Below, piece after piece: positions 62,341-64,000 of a DNA stretch of 64,000 nucleotides. The notes beneath the pieces are model-generated. The model did not search any database, was not told where the DNA came from, and saw only the letters and a program-made list of their open reading frames with translations. Source of the DNA: JAPPHA01 sp965242975. GTDB taxonomy: Bacteria > Pseudomonadota > Alphaproteobacteria > Rhodobacterales > Rhodobacteraceae. A program made the translations under genes and the position numbers. Location: positions 806,001 to 870,000 of the forward strand of contig CBDETS010000007.1 of the NCBI GenBank assembly GCA_965242975.1, in the 5' to 3' direction. How positions within the stretch are numbered: position 1 is the first letter of the stretch; every line of letters starts with the position of its first letter.

Positions 62341-63881
62341 CCGACCGAGCCTTCCAGGCTGATCGCGACCAGTTGCTGTGCCTCCATGGCAAACTCCATC
62401 GGCAAGGCCTGTAGAACCTCCCTGCAGAATCCATTGACGACAAGGGCAACAGCCTCTTCTTCGTTCATGCCGCGTTGTTGGCAGTAGAACAGCTGGTCTT
62501 CATCCACCCGCGACGTCGTGGCTTCATGTTCGACACGCGACGAATTGTTCTTGACCTCGATGTACGGCACCGTGTGGGCGCCGCAGCTTCCGCCGATCAG
62601 CAAGGAGTCGCACTGCGTGTGGTTTCGGCAGTTTTGCGCCCTTGGGTGCATCGAAACAAGGCCTCGGTAGGTGTTCTGGGCGCGTCCGGCGGAAATTCCC
62701 TTCGATACGATTCGAGAGCGCGAGTTCTTGCCGAGGTGGACCATTTTCGTTCCGGTGTCCGCCTGCTGGAAATTGTTTGCGATCGCGATTGAATAAAACT
62801 CACCCTGGCTTTCGGATCCGCGAAGTATGCAACTCGGATACTTCCAGGTAATTGCGGAGCCTGTCTCGACCTGCGTCCACATGACTTTGGAGCGATCGCC
62901 GCGGCAGTCGGCTCTCTTGGTCACGAAGTTGTAGATGCCGCCCGTGCCGTTCTCGTCGCCTGGGAACCAGTTCTGAACGGTTGAGTATTTGATTTCTGCC
63001 TCTTCCTCGGCCACGAGTTCAACGACTGCCGCGTGCAACTGGTTGGTATCGCGCTGTGGAGCCGTGCACCCTTCCAGGTACGAGACATAGGATCCGCGAT
63101 CGGCGATGATGAGCGTTCGCTCGAACTGGCCCGTGTTTTCGGCATTGATCCGGAAGTACGTGCTGAGTTCCATCGGGCAACGGACGCCCGGGGGCACGTA
63201 CACGAACGAACCGTCGGAAAACACCGCCGAATTCAACGTCGCGTAGAAATTGTCTGAAGGAGGAACGACGGTGCCGAGATACTTTCGAACGAGATCGGGA
63301 TGGTCCCTGAGCGCTTCAGACATGGAACAGAAGATCACCCCGGCCTTCCTGAGTTCCGCCTGAAACGTCGTGCCGACGGAAACGGAGTCGAAAACCGCGT
63401 CGACTGCGACCTTGCGTCCATCGGCCGGGACGTCTCCAGCTCCTTGAACGCCGGCCAGAATCATTTGCTCCTGAAGCGGGATGCCGAGTTTCTCGTAGGT
63501 CTCGAGAAGCCTGGGATCGACGTCGTCGATCGATTTGGGCCGGGCTTCTGACATCGATTTGGGCTGGGCGAAATAATACTGGTCCTGGAAATCGATCTCG
63601 GGATAGTTGACCATGGCCCATTTCGGTTCTGACATCTTGACCCACCGTTGATGTGCGGCGAGGCGCCATTCGGTCATCCATTCCGGTTCCTGGTTCCGGT
63701 CAGAAATGTGGCGGATGATGTCTTCATTCAGGCCTTTCGGCGCGTATTCCGTTTCGATGTCTGTTTCAAATCCGTATCGGTAGGTACCGACCGCCTGAAC
63801 CGCCTCGACGGTCTCCTGATCGACACCTTCCCTGACGTTGATTTCACCGTCGTGAGTGGCCACGTTGCTCTCCCTGTTCAA
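62337..63881 (-). CDS. sufB: Fe-S cluster assembly scaffold SufB
   Basis: The 514-residue scaffold protein shows the SufB segments DIIRHISDRNQEPEWMTEWR, GTVVPPSDNFYATLNSAVFS, FVYVPPGVRCPMELSTYFRI, FERTLIIADRGSYVSYLEGC, VQNWFPGDENGTGGIYNFVT, SLLIGGSCGAHTVPYIEVKN, and the C-terminal EHEATTSRVDEDQLFYCQQR with GMNEEEAVALVVNGF. The conserved Cys and His of the cluster-building core are present. It is the first complete suf gene in the window. Confidence 0.97.
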   Translation of the reverse strand: MNRESNVATHDGEINVREGVDQETVEAVQAVGTYRYGFETDIETEYAPKGLNEDIIRHISDRNQEPEWMTEWRLAAHQRWVKMSEPKWAMVNYPEIDFQDQYYFAQPKSMSEARPKSIDDVDPRLLETYEKLGIPLQEQMILAGVQGAGDVPADGRKVAVDAVFDSVSVGTTFQAELRKAGVIFCSMSEALRDHPDLVRKYLGTVVPPSDNFYATLNSAVFSDGSFVYVPPGVRCPMELSTYFRINAENTGQFERTLIIADRGSYVSYLEGCTAPQRDTNQLHAAVVELVAEEEAEIKYSTVQNWFPGDENGTGGIYNFVTKRADCRGDRSKVMWTQVETGSAITWKYPSCILRGSESQGEFYSIAIANNFQQADTGTKMVHLGKNSRSRIVSKGISAGRAQNTYRGLVSMHPRAQNCRNHTQCDSLLIGGSCGAHTVPYIEVKNNSSRVEHEATTSRVDEDQLFYCQQRGMNEEEAVALVVNGFCREVLQALPMEFAMEAQQLVAISLEGSVG

Positions 63882-63896
63882 TGCTTGCGGCGGCGA

Positions 63897-64000
63897 TTAC
63901 GCGGCGCGTGCCTTGGGGACCGCACGGCGACTGGAGGAACTCCAGGCGTCGGCAAACTTCATCAAATCGGACTCCCGTGTCGAAGGACCAATCGAAACGC
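63897..64000 (-). CDS. Partial C-terminus, probably an aminotransferase-V cysteine desulfurase
   Basis: The last 34 codons of a gene enter from the right edge (RVSIGPSTRESDLMKFADAW..., ending in KARAA). The V-S-I-G-x-x-T-x-x-D-(L/I)-x-x-F pattern is the usual C-terminal strand and helix of class V aminotransferases such as NifS/IscS. Many alphaproteobacterial suf operons begin with a cysteine desulfurase just before sufB. Only 104 bases are visible, so this is provisional. Confidence 0.5.
   Translation of the reverse strand, partial: VSIGPSTRESDLMKFADAWSSSSRRAVPKARAA

Overview
The window looks like the chromosome of an alphaproteobacterium with moderately high GC. Support comes from the arrangement sufB-small membrane protein-sufC-sufD-two Yip1-like genes-sufS, an Mfd of 1168 residues, a Bcr/CflA exporter, a YejA-type binding protein and rpsB-tsf. 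Housekeeping genes are scattered between many gaps of 300 to 800 bases and many broken genes (istA, an ISKra4-like transposase, hicB, an IS5 transposase, dctM, a DUF4143 ATPase, doc). This points to a genome rich in mobile elements and in active decay. No tRNA, rRNA or CRISPR array was found.

Layout: 1-3.2 kb holds transposase debris and a transferrin-binding-protein-like lipoprotein. 3.2-17.6 kb holds mfd, a Bcr/CflA exporter, a FrnE-like DsbA protein, a likely small RNA, a peptide-binding protein, a DUF502 protein, a decayed hicB, psuK-psuG, an ABC-F ATPase and a cupin. 17.7-22.3 kb holds a dead IS5-family element just upstream of rpsB-tsf, then aroQ and a second cupin. 22.3-31.2 kb is accessory: a dctM remnant, creatinase, a PhyH dioxygenase, a cytochrome P450, an ATPase remnant, a Doc-like toxin lacking its catalytic motif with its antitoxin, a LacI regulator and vapBC. 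31.8-43.3 kb holds gap, a seven-gene operon (sugar-type ABC transporter without ATPase plus four tandem NTF2/SnoaL-like proteins) and acs.

The most striking region is 43.5-57.1 kb, a nested set of four mobile elements that can be fully unpacked. An Rpn-family nuclease gene is split by a 12,648-bp transposon (44318-56965, 5-bp target duplication CGGAC). That transposon encodes a zinc-ribbon/HTH protein, a DDE transposase, a TniB/ExeA-like AAA ATPase and a RepA-like ATPase. Its RepA-like gene is split by an 8,291-bp three-recombinase (RIT-type) element (45080-53370, 8-bp AAGCGAGG, 47-bp inverted repeats). Its recombinase genes are in turn split by an IS66-family element carrying an adenine methyltransferase (45945-49241, 8-bp GCCAAACG) and an ISAs1-family element (50914-52169, 9-bp AGGGCTGCC). 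Removing each insertion with one target copy restores the host reading frame in all four cases.

The right edge (57.6-64.0 kb) is a minus-strand suf operon for iron-sulfur cluster assembly, entering the window with the tail of what is probably a cysteine desulfurase.
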